Source: Paraburkholderia bryophila (GTDB lineage: Bacteria > Pseudomonadota > Gammaproteobacteria > Burkholderiales > Burkholderiaceae). From it: a stretch of DNA of 64,000 nucleotides. A program made the position numbers and the translations under genes. Positions 36,126 through 44,470 of this stretch are shown in pieces; position 1 is the first letter of the stretch; each line of letters starts with the position of its first letter. The notes beneath the pieces are model-generated. The model searched no databases. It was given only the letters and a program-made list of their open reading frames with translations, and was not told where the DNA came from. The stretch lies in NCBI RefSeq assembly GCF_003269035.1, contig NZ_QLTK01000003.1, positions 62,001 through 126,000 on the forward strand. Reading direction: 5' to 3'.

Positions 36126-37883
36126 TCAGTCGGGCTTCTTGTGCCAGCTACGGCGTTTGACGACCGGCGGCTTGGGCCGGTCGATCCGCACGTACAGCCG
36201 GAAACGCTCGTCGCGGTCGGCCACGCGGCGGCCTTCCCACACGAGCTTCCAGATGTAGTCGGGCATCGAGCTCGGATCGCCGTACTCCTGGGTGTCCTGG
36301 CGCAGGATCACGTCGCAGTCCTGGTCGAACGAGAAGTGCATGTCGCCGAAATAGGCGAACGTCGCGATCTGCGCATTGCCCAGACGCACCGGCGAAATGC
36401 AGGTGTAGTCCTCGGGCAGGTGGCTCGCGATCTGTTGCGCGACGTCTTTATAGGTCCGGCTGTAGTTGACGACCGGCAGCGCCAGCGTCATCAGCAGCAC
36501 CCACATCAAGGTGGTGCCGGCGCTCGAGAGCACGACGCTGCGCCACAGCACCTTCGGATGGCGCGCGAGACGCCAGCGCACCAGCAGGAACCAGCAGACC
36601 GTCACGGCCACCGCGCAGACGAACGACAGAATCTTGAACTGCGGCGCGAAACCCGGCGCGAGACGCGCGAGGTTGCGCGCGAGCGGGTGCGGGAAACCGG
36701 TCAACCCGGCCGCGTACACCAGCCAGACGAAACTGCCGAGTATCGTGAAGCTCAGGAGCGCGAACCAGTCGATCGCGTTGATCGCACCGCGCTTGAGCGT
36801 GGGCAGCGCAAAGGCGGCCAGCACCGCGAGCGGCGGCAAGAGCAGCATGTAGAGCCGGTTCGACTGATGGCTTTGGAGCACCACCAGCACCAGCAGCGGT
36901 CCGATCACCGACAGCGGAATCGCCACGTGCGGCGCGCGCCGCAGACCCGACCAGCTGAACCACGCCCATAAGGCGAGTGGCCACGCTGGCCACGTGAACA
37001 GCGGCAGGTTTTTCAGCGCGTACGCGGCGACCGAGCCGGGCGGCCCGGCGAACGAGCTCAAGCTGACGTGAACCCACTGATTCAGATACCAGACGGCGTC
37101 GTCGGGATAGGCGTTGAGCGCGGCGATCGGCCACGACAGCGCCAGCACGAGCGCGACCGGCAAGCCGGCCAGCAGCAGCCAGCGCGAGCGCGCCTCGCGC
37201 ACGATCAGCGGCATGGCCAGCGTGCCGAGCAGCAGCGCGCCGACCAGCACCGGGCTGCTCGCCAGCGTGACGAGGCCGAGCGCGACGCCCCAGACCAGCG
37301 AGCCCTGAATCGGTTTGTCGATGGTGCGCACGAGGCCGTACACCATCATCGCGATGCCGACGAACTGCGCCAGTTGCGGCGTGGTCTCGTGGCCGCGTTC
37401 GGCCAGCCCGAAGCAGGCGAGCAGAATCAGCAGCGCGCCGTCGGCGAGCGTGCGGCCGTAGTCGCGCGGTTCCGGCTCGCCGCCGAACGCATATTTGAAC
37501 GGTTGGACCTCGGCGCGCCGGCCGAGCAGGTAGGCGGCGTACCAGACGAACGCGCAGGCCGCGCAGAACAGCAGGCCGGTGAAAACGCGCGAGGCGTTGC
37601 TCGCGTCGACCCAGGGCGCGAGCGCACGGATCGCGCTGGCGCCGAGCCAGTAGCCGAGCGGGCCGTCTTCGGTAATGTATTTGCCGACCAGGTTCGGCAG
37701 CAGCCAGTCGTGGGCGCCGCCGTTCGCCATGGTCCACATCACGCCGAAGCCTGCCGCGTCCTCGTTCTTCCACGGATCACGGCCGAACAGCCCGAACGAT
37801 GCGTAGACGATACAGATGGTCAGCAGCAGCCAGCGCGGCAACGCACTCGTCGCGGAGGCAGTGAGGCGAACGACAGGTCTCAT
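36126..37883 (-). CDS. GT39/ArnT-like membrane glycosyltransferase
   Basis: Large polytopic membrane protein (585 aa) of the GT-C class, with about 12 hydrophobic segments and a soluble C-terminal domain from about 490. The acidic first loop is modified: FGRDPWKNEDAAGFGVMWTM instead of PSDEGRYAEM, followed by ITEDGPLGYWLGA where ArnT has FEKPPLQTW. It is therefore related to, but distinct from, the arnT gene at 18.6-20.4 kb. The sugar and acceptor are unknown. The ATG at 37883 was chosen over the longer frame because the first helix follows it directly. Confidence 0.82.
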   Translation of the reverse strand: MRPVVRLTASATSALPRWLLLTICIVYASFGLFGRDPWKNEDAAGFGVMWTMANGGAHDWLLPNLVGKYITEDGPLGYWLGASAIRALAPWVDASNASRVFTGLLFCAACAFVWYAAYLLGRRAEVQPFKYAFGGEPEPRDYGRTLADGALLILLACFGLAERGHETTPQLAQFVGIAMMVYGLVRTIDKPIQGSLVWGVALGLVTLASSPVLVGALLLGTLAMPLIVREARSRWLLLAGLPVALVLALSWPIAALNAYPDDAVWYLNQWVHVSLSSFAGPPGSVAAYALKNLPLFTWPAWPLALWAWFSWSGLRRAPHVAIPLSVIGPLLVLVVLQSHQSNRLYMLLLPPLAVLAAFALPTLKRGAINAIDWFALLSFTILGSFVWLVYAAGLTGFPHPLARNLARLAPGFAPQFKILSFVCAVAVTVCWFLLVRWRLARHPKVLWRSVVLSSAGTTLMWVLLMTLALPVVNYSRTYKDVAQQIASHLPEDYTCISPVRLGNAQIATFAYFGDMHFSFDQDCDVILRQDTQEYGDPSSMPDYIWKLVWEGRRVADRDERFRLYVRIDRPKPPVVKRRSWHKKPD

Positions 37884-38097
37884 GCGGTGTGTAGGTATTG
37901 GATGAGCTTGCTTAAGCGGTGCAGCCTGGGACCGGACCGGTGGGCCGGCTGGAATGGCTAATCTGGAGCATCCGGCATTGTAGTCGTGCCGTGGGATGCG
38001 CGTCACGGCCGGTAACGGCGCGCAACGTTGTTGGGGGAGGCTGAGGCAGTGCGCGTCAGGTCGCCTCGGAGCGTGGTTTTGCCCCAGGCACGGCGAC

Positions 38098-38122
38098 AAA
38101 AAAGGGCAGCTCGCGCTGCCCT
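38098..38122 (-). terminator. Terminator after rpmE2
   Basis: An 8-bp perfect stem (38103-38110 with 38115-38122) with a four-base loop; the plus strand has six A before it, giving a U-tract to the minus-strand transcript. Confidence 0.85.
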
Positions 38123-38165
38123 CTTTTCTGCTTCGTTGCCGGCCGGAACCGGCGACGATGCGGTA

Positions 38166-38432
38166 TTACTTCGCTGCTGCCTTGCCGGTAGCGCGCGAGC
38201 CGAACTTCTTGTTGAACTTCTCGACGCGGCCTGCCGTGTCCATGATCTTTTGTTGACCGGTGTAGAACGGATGCGATTCCGACGACACTTCGATCTTGGC
38301 CAGCGGGTAGGTCTTGCCGTTGAATTCGCCGGTCTCACGCGTGATGATGGTGGAGCGCGTCACGAATTTGAAGTCGATCGACATGTCGATGAACAGAACT
38401 TCGCGGTAATCCGGGTGAATGCCTTCTTTCAT
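38166..38432 (-). CDS. rpmE2: 50S ribosomal protein L31 type B
   Basis: Large-subunit ribosomal protein (88 aa), the zinc-free paralogue of L31. It begins [18 protein letters not shown] and has [29 protein letters not shown]. No cysteine is present, unlike the zinc-binding type A form; type B proteins replace it when zinc is scarce in many bacteria. The ribosome binding site AAGGAAAG precedes the ATG. An extended -10 box (TGGCATAAT) is about 105 bases upstream. Confidence 0.96.
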   Translation of the reverse strand: MKEGIHPDYREVLFIDMSIDFKFVTRSTIITRETGEFNGKTYPLAKIEVSSESHPFYTGQQKIMDTAGRVEKFNKKFGSRATGKAAAK

Positions 38433-38534
38433 GGTCTTTCCTTTAATCTGGCGGTAGCCAACCCGCGTGCGAAACGCTGTTGAATGCGAGCCGCATCTAG
38501 GCGCGAGCCACTTGCCTGTGGTCGAAAAACGGCG

Positions 38535-38543
38535 ATTATGCCA
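38535..38543 (-). promoter_or_regulatory. Extended -10 promoter of rpmE2
   Basis: Read on the minus strand: TGG followed by CATAAT (38540-38535), an extended -10 element about 100 bases before rpmE2. No clear -35 box and no Zur-like dyad were seen. Confidence 0.45.
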
Positions 38544-38720
38544 GAAAATCAGTCGCTTGACGACTTCCGTGCGGCTTTTTGCTGGCGCCGGGCGCGGTTT
38601 CAGCCGTTTTGCGGAAGGTCTGCCCCCTGAAAGCGGCCAGGCGTCCGCAACGCTTGCCTGGCGGCCTCGGCCGGCTTCTTTCAAATGTGGGCCGTGGACC
38701 CGGCAGCCACGTCGCGCCGC

Positions 38721-39554
38721 TCAATTCGCGGCAAACGTCAGACCGACCCGCGCCGGATCCTGCCGGTAAAAACGCGCCAGCAACCGGTACAGTTCCGGGT
38801 AGGCCGCCTCGAACGCCTGCGGCTGCACGAACAGCGCCTCGCTGCAAACGGCAAAAAATTCCGATGGATGATCCGCCGCATACGGATCGATCAGCGACTC
38901 GCGCTCGAAACGCGCCCAGCGCCGCTCCGGCACCGCATCGACTTTCGCGCAGAACTGGTCGTACGCATGATCGAACACGTCCGCCCACGCCTGCGAGTCG
39001 AGCGGCGCATGCCAGCGGCGCATGAGCGGCGGATGGCCGTCCGCCTCGCCGTTCAGCATATCGATCTTGTGGGCGAATTCGTGAATCACCACGTTGTAGG
39101 CGTCCGTGCCGTCGGTCATCTGCGCGTCTTCCCACGACAACACCACGGGGCCGCCTTCCCACGCTTCGCCGCTCGCATCCTGCTCGACTTCGTGGACCAC
39201 GCCGTCTTCATCCTCGACCGTCTTGCGGATCACGAACTCGCCCGGGTAGACGATCACGCCGACCCAGCCGCGATACAGGTCGAGGCTCAGATTCAGCACC
39301 GGCAGGCAGGCCTGGGCGGCAATCGCCACGGTCATCGCGTCGGTGAGTTCGAGCTCGTGCGCGGTCGAGAATTCCTTGCGCGCGATGAACAGGCTGGTCA
39401 GTTCGCGCAGCCGTGCGAGGTCCGGCGTCTCGAGATGCGCGAGAAACGGCAGGCCGTGGAGCGTGGCTTGCCATAACGCGTCGTCGATCGCGTAGTCGCG
39501 CAGCGCGCGGTCGCGGCGGCGCGTGCCCAGCCATTGGGTGAGTTTCGTGAGCAT
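38721..39554 (-). CDS. MtfA-like zinc metallopeptidase (M90 family)
   Basis: Soluble peptidase (277 aa) related to E. coli MtfA, which binds the repressor Mlc and regulates glucose phosphotransferase genes. The zinc-binding motif HEFAHKID is near residues 157-164, followed by the conserved DMLNGEADGHPPL and ESLIDPYAADHPSEFFAVCSE, which supplies a third ligand. The ATG at 39554 was preferred to a TTG at 39566. It follows the MFS gene by 15 bases and may share its transcript. Whether it acts on an Mlc-like protein here is unknown. Confidence 0.88.
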   Translation of the reverse strand: MLTKLTQWLGTRRRDRALRDYAIDDALWQATLHGLPFLAHLETPDLARLRELTSLFIARKEFSTAHELELTDAMTVAIAAQACLPVLNLSLDLYRGWVGVIVYPGEFVIRKTVEDEDGVVHEVEQDASGEAWEGGPVVLSWEDAQMTDGTDAYNVVIHEFAHKIDMLNGEADGHPPLMRRWHAPLDSQAWADVFDHAYDQFCAKVDAVPERRWARFERESLIDPYAADHPSEFFAVCSEALFVQPQAFEAAYPELYRLLARFYRQDPARVGLTFAAN

Positions 39555-39569
39555 GACCTGAGGCAACCT

Positions 39570-41126
39570 TTAGTCGATCTGTTTTTGCCACGCGGCAAAA
39601 ATGCCGCCGCATATCGCTATGCCGACCAGGAAATAGAAGCCGTCCAGCGAGGCCAGAAAGCTGGCCTGGGTCGCGACTGCCCGACTGATTTCCACGATCG
39701 CCAGCGAATGCGCCTCGGACGGCGGCCGGCCGCCGGCGGCGAAGCTTTGCGTCAAGGCGGCAAGCGAGTTCTGGAATAACGGATTGTACGGATTCACGGA
39801 CTCCGCGAGGCGAGTTTGATGCAACGCCTGGCGATGCTGTTCGACGATGATGACCGACGCCGTCGCGAACGAGATGGTCAGCTGCCGCACGATATTTTTC
39901 AGGCGGTAACCATGCGTGAATTCTTCGATGGCGAAAATTCTGAAGGTCAGGTTGGCGACCGGCAGCACGATGAACAGCAACAGCAAGCCGCGTAACAGCA
40001 ACGGCACGATCAGCGCCGCTTCGCCGACGCCGGGCGACATGCGGGTCATCCACGCCGCCGCGAACGCGGCGACCGCGAAACCCGGCACGATGATCCACTT
40101 CTTGCGCGGCAGTAGCCTGGCATAGCGCAGATAGACGAACAGCGCGCTCGCCGAAATCAGCGACGTGACACCGACCAGCCGCCCGGTGTTGTCGACCGGA
40201 TAGCCGAGCCCGCTCTCGAGAAAGCGCGAGATCAGATAGCTGAACACGGTCGAGATGTAGTAATAGAACATGTACAGCACGAGCCCGACCTGAAAGACTT
40301 TTTCGCGCAACGCATGCAGCCGCATGAGCGGCGACGGATGGTGCCATTGCTGGTACGCGAACCAGCCGAGGGCGGTGATCCCGGCGACCGTCAGCAGAAT
40401 CAGACCGGGCGACGCGCTGAACAACTGGAAGCGCACCTGCTGCATGACGATTTGCAACGCGCCTTGTGCGAACGCGAAGATCAGGTACGGCCAGAAATGC
40501 GCCGCGCCGCGTTCTTCGGGCAGGCGGTTGCCGGCGTCGGGCAGCGCGAGCAAGGCCAGCACGGCCAACAGCATGCCGACCGGCGCGGTACATAGAAAGA
40601 GTGCGCGCCAGTCGAAATGCGCCACGAGTTGACCGCCGATCAGCGGCGCGAGCGCGCTGCTCAACACGATCAGCACGAGAAACGCGCGGGTCGCGGCAGG
40701 CCGCTGCTGCGGCGTGAAGCTCATCTGGATCAGAATGCGGCAGGTGCCCATCATCGGGCCGATAAAGTAGCCTTGAAAGCCGCGTGCGAACGCGAGTTCG
40801 ATCGACGATTCGCACAGCGCCGCGGCCACCGCGCCGGCGGCGTAGAGCAGCATGCAGCCGGCGACATAACGCCGGTAGCCGACGCGCTCGACCCACCATT
40901 GCTGCTGCAGGATGCCGAGCACGGCGGCAACTGCGTACGCGCTCGAGGCCCATACGAGTTCGTCGGGCGAGGCGTTGATGCCGCCCGCGATATAGCTCGT
41001 GAAAAACGAAAAAATCGCGTTGTCGAAGTAATCGAGGCCGGTGACGACGGCCAGCACCCAGGGGAAAAAATCGCCGCGCAATTTGTCGACGCTGAATAGC
41101 GGCACGCGGGGAGATGCCACGCTCAT
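39570..41126 (-). CDS. MFS transporter of the DHA2 (14-helix) type
   Basis: Major-facilitator exporter (518 aa) with about 14 hydrophobic helices, in the EmrB/DHA2 group. Motifs include the RGFQGYFIGPMMG loop and the FWPYLIFAF segment. It overlaps the merR-family gene by 4 bases (41123-41126), so the regulator most likely controls it. Fatty acids and hydrophobic drugs are common substrates of the family; this one's substrate is not evident. Confidence 0.86.
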   Translation of the reverse strand: MSVASPRVPLFSVDKLRGDFFPWVLAVVTGLDYFDNAIFSFFTSYIAGGINASPDELVWASSAYAVAAVLGILQQQWWVERVGYRRYVAGCMLLYAAGAVAAALCESSIELAFARGFQGYFIGPMMGTCRILIQMSFTPQQRPAATRAFLVLIVLSSALAPLIGGQLVAHFDWRALFLCTAPVGMLLAVLALLALPDAGNRLPEERGAAHFWPYLIFAFAQGALQIVMQQVRFQLFSASPGLILLTVAGITALGWFAYQQWHHPSPLMRLHALREKVFQVGLVLYMFYYYISTVFSYLISRFLESGLGYPVDNTGRLVGVTSLISASALFVYLRYARLLPRKKWIIVPGFAVAAFAAAWMTRMSPGVGEAALIVPLLLRGLLLLFIVLPVANLTFRIFAIEEFTHGYRLKNIVRQLTISFATASVIIVEQHRQALHQTRLAESVNPYNPLFQNSLAALTQSFAAGGRPPSEAHSLAIVEISRAVATQASFLASLDGFYFLVGIAICGGIFAAWQKQID

Positions 41127-41599
41127 TTCGATTTGGCTCGCGCGTCGCGCCGTTGCGCTAGCAACGCCTCCGCGTTTTCTCCAGCGAGGCGCCGTTTCAG
41201 ATAGTCGACGTCGGGACTCAGTTCGGCGCGCAGCTTTTGCGCTTCCTTGAGTTCCCGGCGCATCGATTCGATGCGGGCGTCGAGCGCCTCGACCTGTTGC
41301 GCGATGGCGTCGTGAATTTGCTGCAGCGATTCGGTCGAATAGCGCAGGCCGCCGTCGACGGGTTCCAGCGGCCGCTTGAGCATTTCGGTGACGCTGTGCA
41401 GGGAAAAACCGAGCGAGCGCAGTCGCAGAATGCGCCCGAAGCGCTTGAGATCTTCCTCGTCGTAAAGCCGGTAGCGCCCTTCGCTACGCGTGGGCGAGAC
41501 GAGGCCGCGTTCCTCGTAGTACTTCAAGGTGCGCGGCGTGACGCCGAGTCGTTCGGCGGCGTCGCGCACGGTGAGCAGAGTGGGGGAGTCGATTGGCAT
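41123..41599 (-). CDS. MerR-family transcriptional regulator of the MFS gene
   Basis: Regulator (158 aa) with winged helix TVRDAAERLGVTPRTLKYYEERGLVSPTRSEGRYRLYDEEDLKRF, then a long coiled coil (about 85-120). There is no Cys metal site. Start at 41599. Directly upstream lie a TACAAT box and a dyad (41643-41664), so it probably controls its own promoter and the overlapping MFS gene. It is not closely similar to the other MerR protein in the window. Confidence 0.88.
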   Translation of the reverse strand: MPIDSPTLLTVRDAAERLGVTPRTLKYYEERGLVSPTRSEGRYRLYDEEDLKRFGRILRLRSLGFSLHSVTEMLKRPLEPVDGGLRYSTESLQQIHDAIAQQVEALDARIESMRRELKEAQKLRAELSPDVDYLKRRLAGENAEALLAQRRDARAKSK

Positions 41600-41631
41600 G
41601 GGGGGGCGCAGCTATCGCAGGTAACCGTCGC

Positions 41632-41664
41632 ATTGTACTTCAACGTGTACGTTCGCGTACATGT
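41632..41664 (-). promoter_or_regulatory. Promoter and dyad of the merR-MFS operon
   Basis: On the minus strand a TACAAT -10 box (41637-41632) is preceded by a dyad of 9-base arms (41643-41651 and 41656-41664, one mismatch) around TTCG, placing the operator in the spacer and -35 region as expected for MerR. The -35 hexamer is not clear. Confidence 0.65.
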
Positions 41665-41726
41665 TGGCCGCATGCCTCGCATTCAGCGGACAGAATCCCC
41701 GCATCGACAGCCATGTGGCGCGGACG

Positions 41727-41758
41727 AAAAAAAGCCGCTCGTTTGCGGCGAGCGGCTT
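41727..41758 (-). terminator. Terminator after rho
   Basis: A 10-bp perfect stem (41732-41741 with 41749-41758) with a 7-base loop; the minus-strand transcript then runs through at least seven U residues. The termination factor gene itself ends at a Rho-independent site. Confidence 0.93.
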
Positions 41759-41835
41759 TCTGATGCGTGTGTATGTGTGTCTATGCGTGTAACGGCTTGC
41801 GAAGCCGGTGCAGCGAGGTCGGCGTGAAGCTTTGC

Positions 41836-43104
41836 TTAGCTGCCGCCGCCGCGACGCATCATGTCGAAGAATTCGGAGTTGCTCTTCGTCTGGCGGATTT
41901 TGTCGAGCAGGAATTCCATCGACTCGACTTCGTCCATGTCGTGAATGAACTTGCGCAGCACCCAGATCTTTTGCAGCACTTCGGGCTTGATCAGCAGTTC
42001 TTCACGGCGCGTGCCGGACTTGTTCAGGTTGATCGACGGATACACGCGCTTCTCGGCGAGACGGCGTTCCAGATGCACTTCCATGTTGCCGGTGCCCTTG
42101 AACTCTTCGTAGATCACGTCGTCCATGCGGCTGCCGGTTTCGATCAGCGCGGTACCGATGATGGTCAGCGAGCCGCCTTCCTCGATATTGCGAGCGGCGC
42201 CGAAGAAGCGCTTCGGACGTTGCAGCGCGTTGGCGTCGACACCACCCGTCAGCACCTTGCCGGAGGCTGGCACCACCGTGTTGTAGGCGCGCGCGAGACG
42301 CGTGATCGAGTCGAGCAGAATCACCACGTCGTTTTTCATTTCGACGAGGCGTTTGGCTTTTTCGATCACCATTTCGGCGACTTGCACGTGACGCGCGGCG
42401 GGTTCGTCGAACGTGGAGGCGATCACTTCGCCGGCCACCGAACGCTGCATTTCGGTCACTTCTTCAGGGCGTTCGTCGATCAGCAGCACGAACAGCACGA
42501 CGTCCGGATGGTTCTGCTTGATCGCATGCGCGATGTGCTGAAGCATCACGGTCTTGCCGGACTTCGGCGAGGCCACCAGCAGGCCGCGTTGGCCCTTGCC
42601 GATCGGCGCGATCATGTCGATGATGCGGCCCGTGACGTTTTCTTCGCCACGCATTTCACGTTCGAGCAGCAGCACCTTGTTCGGGTGGAGCGGCGTCAGG
42701 TTTTCGAACATGATCTTGTGCTTCGAGGCTTCCGGCGGCTGGCCGTTGACCTTGTCCACCTTCACCAGCGCGAAATAGCGTTCGCCGTCTTTCGGCGTGC
42801 GCACTTCACCTTCGATCGTGTCACCGGTATGCAGGTTGAAGCGGCGGATTTGCGACGGGCTGATGTAAATGTCGTCCGTGCTGGCGAGGTACGAGGTTTC
42901 CGGCGAACGCAGGAAGCCGAAGCCGTCCGGCAGCACTTCGAGCGTGCCGTCGCCGAAGATCGTGTCGCCCGTTTTGGCGCGTTTTTTTAGAATGGCAAAC
43001 ATCAGTTCCTGCTTGCGCAGGCGGTTTGCACTTTCGATCTCGAGGCCATTGGCCATCTCGATCAATTCGGACACGTGCAGAGTCTTAAGCTCGGATAAAT
43101 GCAT
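41836..43104 (-). CDS. rho: Transcription termination factor Rho
   Basis: Hexameric RNA helicase (422 aa) that ends untranslated transcripts. N-terminal Rho domain ([24 protein letters not shown]) and cold-shock-like RNA-binding domain ([22 protein letters not shown], about 60-85) precede the ATPase: Walker [10 protein letters not shown] near 180, Q-loop LARAYN and R-loop [18 protein letters not shown]. No extra insertion, unlike actinobacterial Rho. trxA lies upstream on the same strand, the usual beta-proteobacterial neighbour. Confidence 0.97.
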   Translation of the reverse strand: MHLSELKTLHVSELIEMANGLEIESANRLRKQELMFAILKKRAKTGDTIFGDGTLEVLPDGFGFLRSPETSYLASTDDIYISPSQIRRFNLHTGDTIEGEVRTPKDGERYFALVKVDKVNGQPPEASKHKIMFENLTPLHPNKVLLLEREMRGEENVTGRIIDMIAPIGKGQRGLLVASPKSGKTVMLQHIAHAIKQNHPDVVLFVLLIDERPEEVTEMQRSVAGEVIASTFDEPAARHVQVAEMVIEKAKRLVEMKNDVVILLDSITRLARAYNTVVPASGKVLTGGVDANALQRPKRFFGAARNIEEGGSLTIIGTALIETGSRMDDVIYEEFKGTGNMEVHLERRLAEKRVYPSINLNKSGTRREELLIKPEVLQKIWVLRKFIHDMDEVESMEFLLDKIRQTKSNSEFFDMMRRGGGS

Positions 43105-43201
43105 ACGGAGAACCCGCAGGAGAAGATGCGACGAAATGAAATCTGGGAGGAGAGTGAGCGGAACCGCTCAAGGACTTACACGTCTTTTCGACGTTTTGCG
43201 G

Positions 43202-43210
43202 ATTCTAGCA
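43202..43210 (-). promoter_or_regulatory. Extended -10 promoter of rho
   Basis: TGC followed by TAGAAT (minus strand, 43210-43202), about 95 bases before rho. The leader has no strong hairpin between this and the gene; a perfect 8-bp stem with an 8-base loop lies just beyond it (43262-43285), after the trxA gene, without a U-tract. Confidence 0.5.
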
Positions 43211-43261
43211 TAGCACACGCCAATTTCCGTCAGTGCGACGGCATGGCATCTTTCTTGTTGG

Positions 43262-43285
43262 GCATGTTGCCGACTGACAACATGC
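43262..43285 (-). repeat. Perfect 8-bp hairpin downstream of trxA
   Basis: Arms GCATGTTG and CAACATGC (43262-43269 and 43278-43285) around an 8-base loop, in the gap between trxA and the rho promoter. It has no U-tract, so it may be a processed 3' end or an RNA-binding site rather than an intrinsic terminator. Confidence 0.5.
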
Positions 43286-43342
43286 TCGACTCAGCGCACA
43301 AGCGGACCGCGAGGGGCCCGCTGCGCGCCGATGCGCGCTGCT

Positions 43343-43669
43343 TTACAGATTGCCGTCGAGGAACGCGGTGAGTTGCGACTTCGACAGTGCACCGACTTTT
43401 TGCGCGGCGACTGCGCCGTTCTTGAACAGGATCAGCGTGGGGATGCCGCGCACGCCGAACTTGACCGGCGTCGATTGATGTTCGTCGACGTTGATCTTGG
43501 CGATTTGCAGGCGATCGGCATAATCCTTCGCGACTTCGTCGAGGATCGGCGCGATCATCTTGCACGGACCGCACCATTCAGCCCAGAAATCGAGCAGCAC
43601 GGGTTTATCGGATTTCACGACGTCCTGTTCGAACGATGCGTCGCTAATATGCTTGATGTTTTCGCTCAT
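43343..43669 (-). CDS. trxA: Thioredoxin 1
   Basis: Cytoplasmic disulfide reductase (108 aa). It contains the active-site WCGPCK (32-37 approximately) in [16 protein letters not shown], the cis-Pro loop RGIPTLILF and the usual C-terminal helix. The ATG at 43669 (MSENIKHI) was chosen over the longer upstream frame. It can recycle peroxiredoxins such as Bcp at 12.2-12.7 kb. Confidence 0.97.
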   Translation of the reverse strand: MSENIKHISDASFEQDVVKSDKPVLLDFWAEWCGPCKMIAPILDEVAKDYADRLQIAKINVDEHQSTPVKFGVRGIPTLILFKNGAVAAQKVGALSKSQLTAFLDGNL

Positions 43670-44129
43670 TGTATGAATACCTCTATCGGTTCGAGGCCCG
43701 CCTGAATTGCTCGCCACGATACGTCAAAATCTAGGGAAACTTCCGTTCGCTTTGCCGCAACCGGAGCCCCACCGACACACGCCTGACAAGTCGTCGACTT
43801 ATGCTGGAATGCGCGGAAGGTACGCGTTTGCGGGTCATCCGTACGGCAGTTTAGCTTAATTCGCTATGCGTTGCCGGGGGCGATAGTACTCATCAGGGGC
43901 AGGGGGGCCGACACCTGCCGATGAATCGCCGCGACGTTTTACCGCCCGCCATGCAGGCTATCTGGTGGCGGGCGGAGCAAACGCAAGGGCGCGACACGCG
44001 GCGGAGATGCGCAGCGCACCGCGTTGTCCTGCGTCGTCTATAACGTGTCGAAGCTGCGATTCGGCGTGTCGATGTCACTTTGATCGTATTAACAGTCGCG
44101 CGGCGGGCCAAGCGGTGATAGAATGTTTC
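43670..44129. other. Divergent intergenic region between trxA and ffs
   Basis: About 460 bases with no credible gene. It holds a perfect 10-bp inverted repeat (43942-43951 with 43966-43975) around a 14-base loop, with no T-run on either side, and the -10 box of the SRP RNA gene (44119-44124). A frame of 103 codons overlapping the SRP RNA was rejected. Confidence 0.6.
44119..44124 (+). promoter_or_regulatory. -10 box of the SRP RNA gene
   Basis: TAGAAT lies 6 bases before the inferred 5' end of the 4.5S RNA at 44130. The -35 region is weak. Confidence 0.55.
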
Positions 44130-44229
44130 GTGACGGGCCTCCTCGCATGGAGGGATGGTCAACCTGGTCAGGTCGGGAACGAAGCAGCCACAGCCGTTTT
44201 CCACCAGTGCCGAGGGTTAGGCTCGTCAC
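44130..44229 (+). ncRNA. ffs: Signal recognition particle 4.5S RNA
   Basis: RNA of the signal recognition particle, which with Ffh directs nascent membrane proteins to the translocon. The conserved apical domain is clear: GGTCAGGTCGGGAACGAAG (44166-44186 region), with AGCAG opposite in the symmetric loop. The ends pair: GTGACG-GGCC at 44130-44139 with GGCTCGTCAC at 44220-44229. About 100 nt, the usual short bacterial size, and followed by a weakly T-rich stretch. It lies just upstream of dnaX, as in many beta-proteobacteria. Exact ends are inferred from pairing. Confidence 0.95.
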
Positions 44230-44455
44230 CTTCCTTTCTTCTGCTTGTGTCTTCGTTTTTCTCCGCAGTACCTCCCATCTCCTGTTTTACCCTGAGTCAG
44301 GCGTAATGCCGCAATTCTCATGCATGCCGTGAGGCCGCAAACACGTTTTCCGCTCGTCCCCGCTATTTTTTTCTATTGCTCCGTTAGCCCGTTTCAATGA
44401 AGCGGTCACGCACGTTCGCGCGCCGTCGCGAATCGGTTTTGCGCGGCATCGTTAC

Positions 44456-44464
44456 TGATACAAT
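44456..44464 (+). promoter_or_regulatory. Extended -10 promoter abutting dnaX
   Basis: TG-A-TACAAT (44456-44464), an extended -10 element, ends 6 bases before the dnaX ATG at 44471. The transcript should begin at or next to the start codon, and no ribosome binding site is present. Confidence 0.55.
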
Positions 44465-44470
44465 TTCCGG

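Noticed and set aside
37884..38099. 72-residue extension of the GT39-like protein
   Set aside because: Pro/Arg/Cys-rich leader unlike a membrane protein start; the ATG at 37883 directly precedes the first helix.
43893..44204. 103-codon frame on the minus strand
   Set aside because: It runs through the 4.5S RNA gene, has no start signal and is rich in Arg and Cys.
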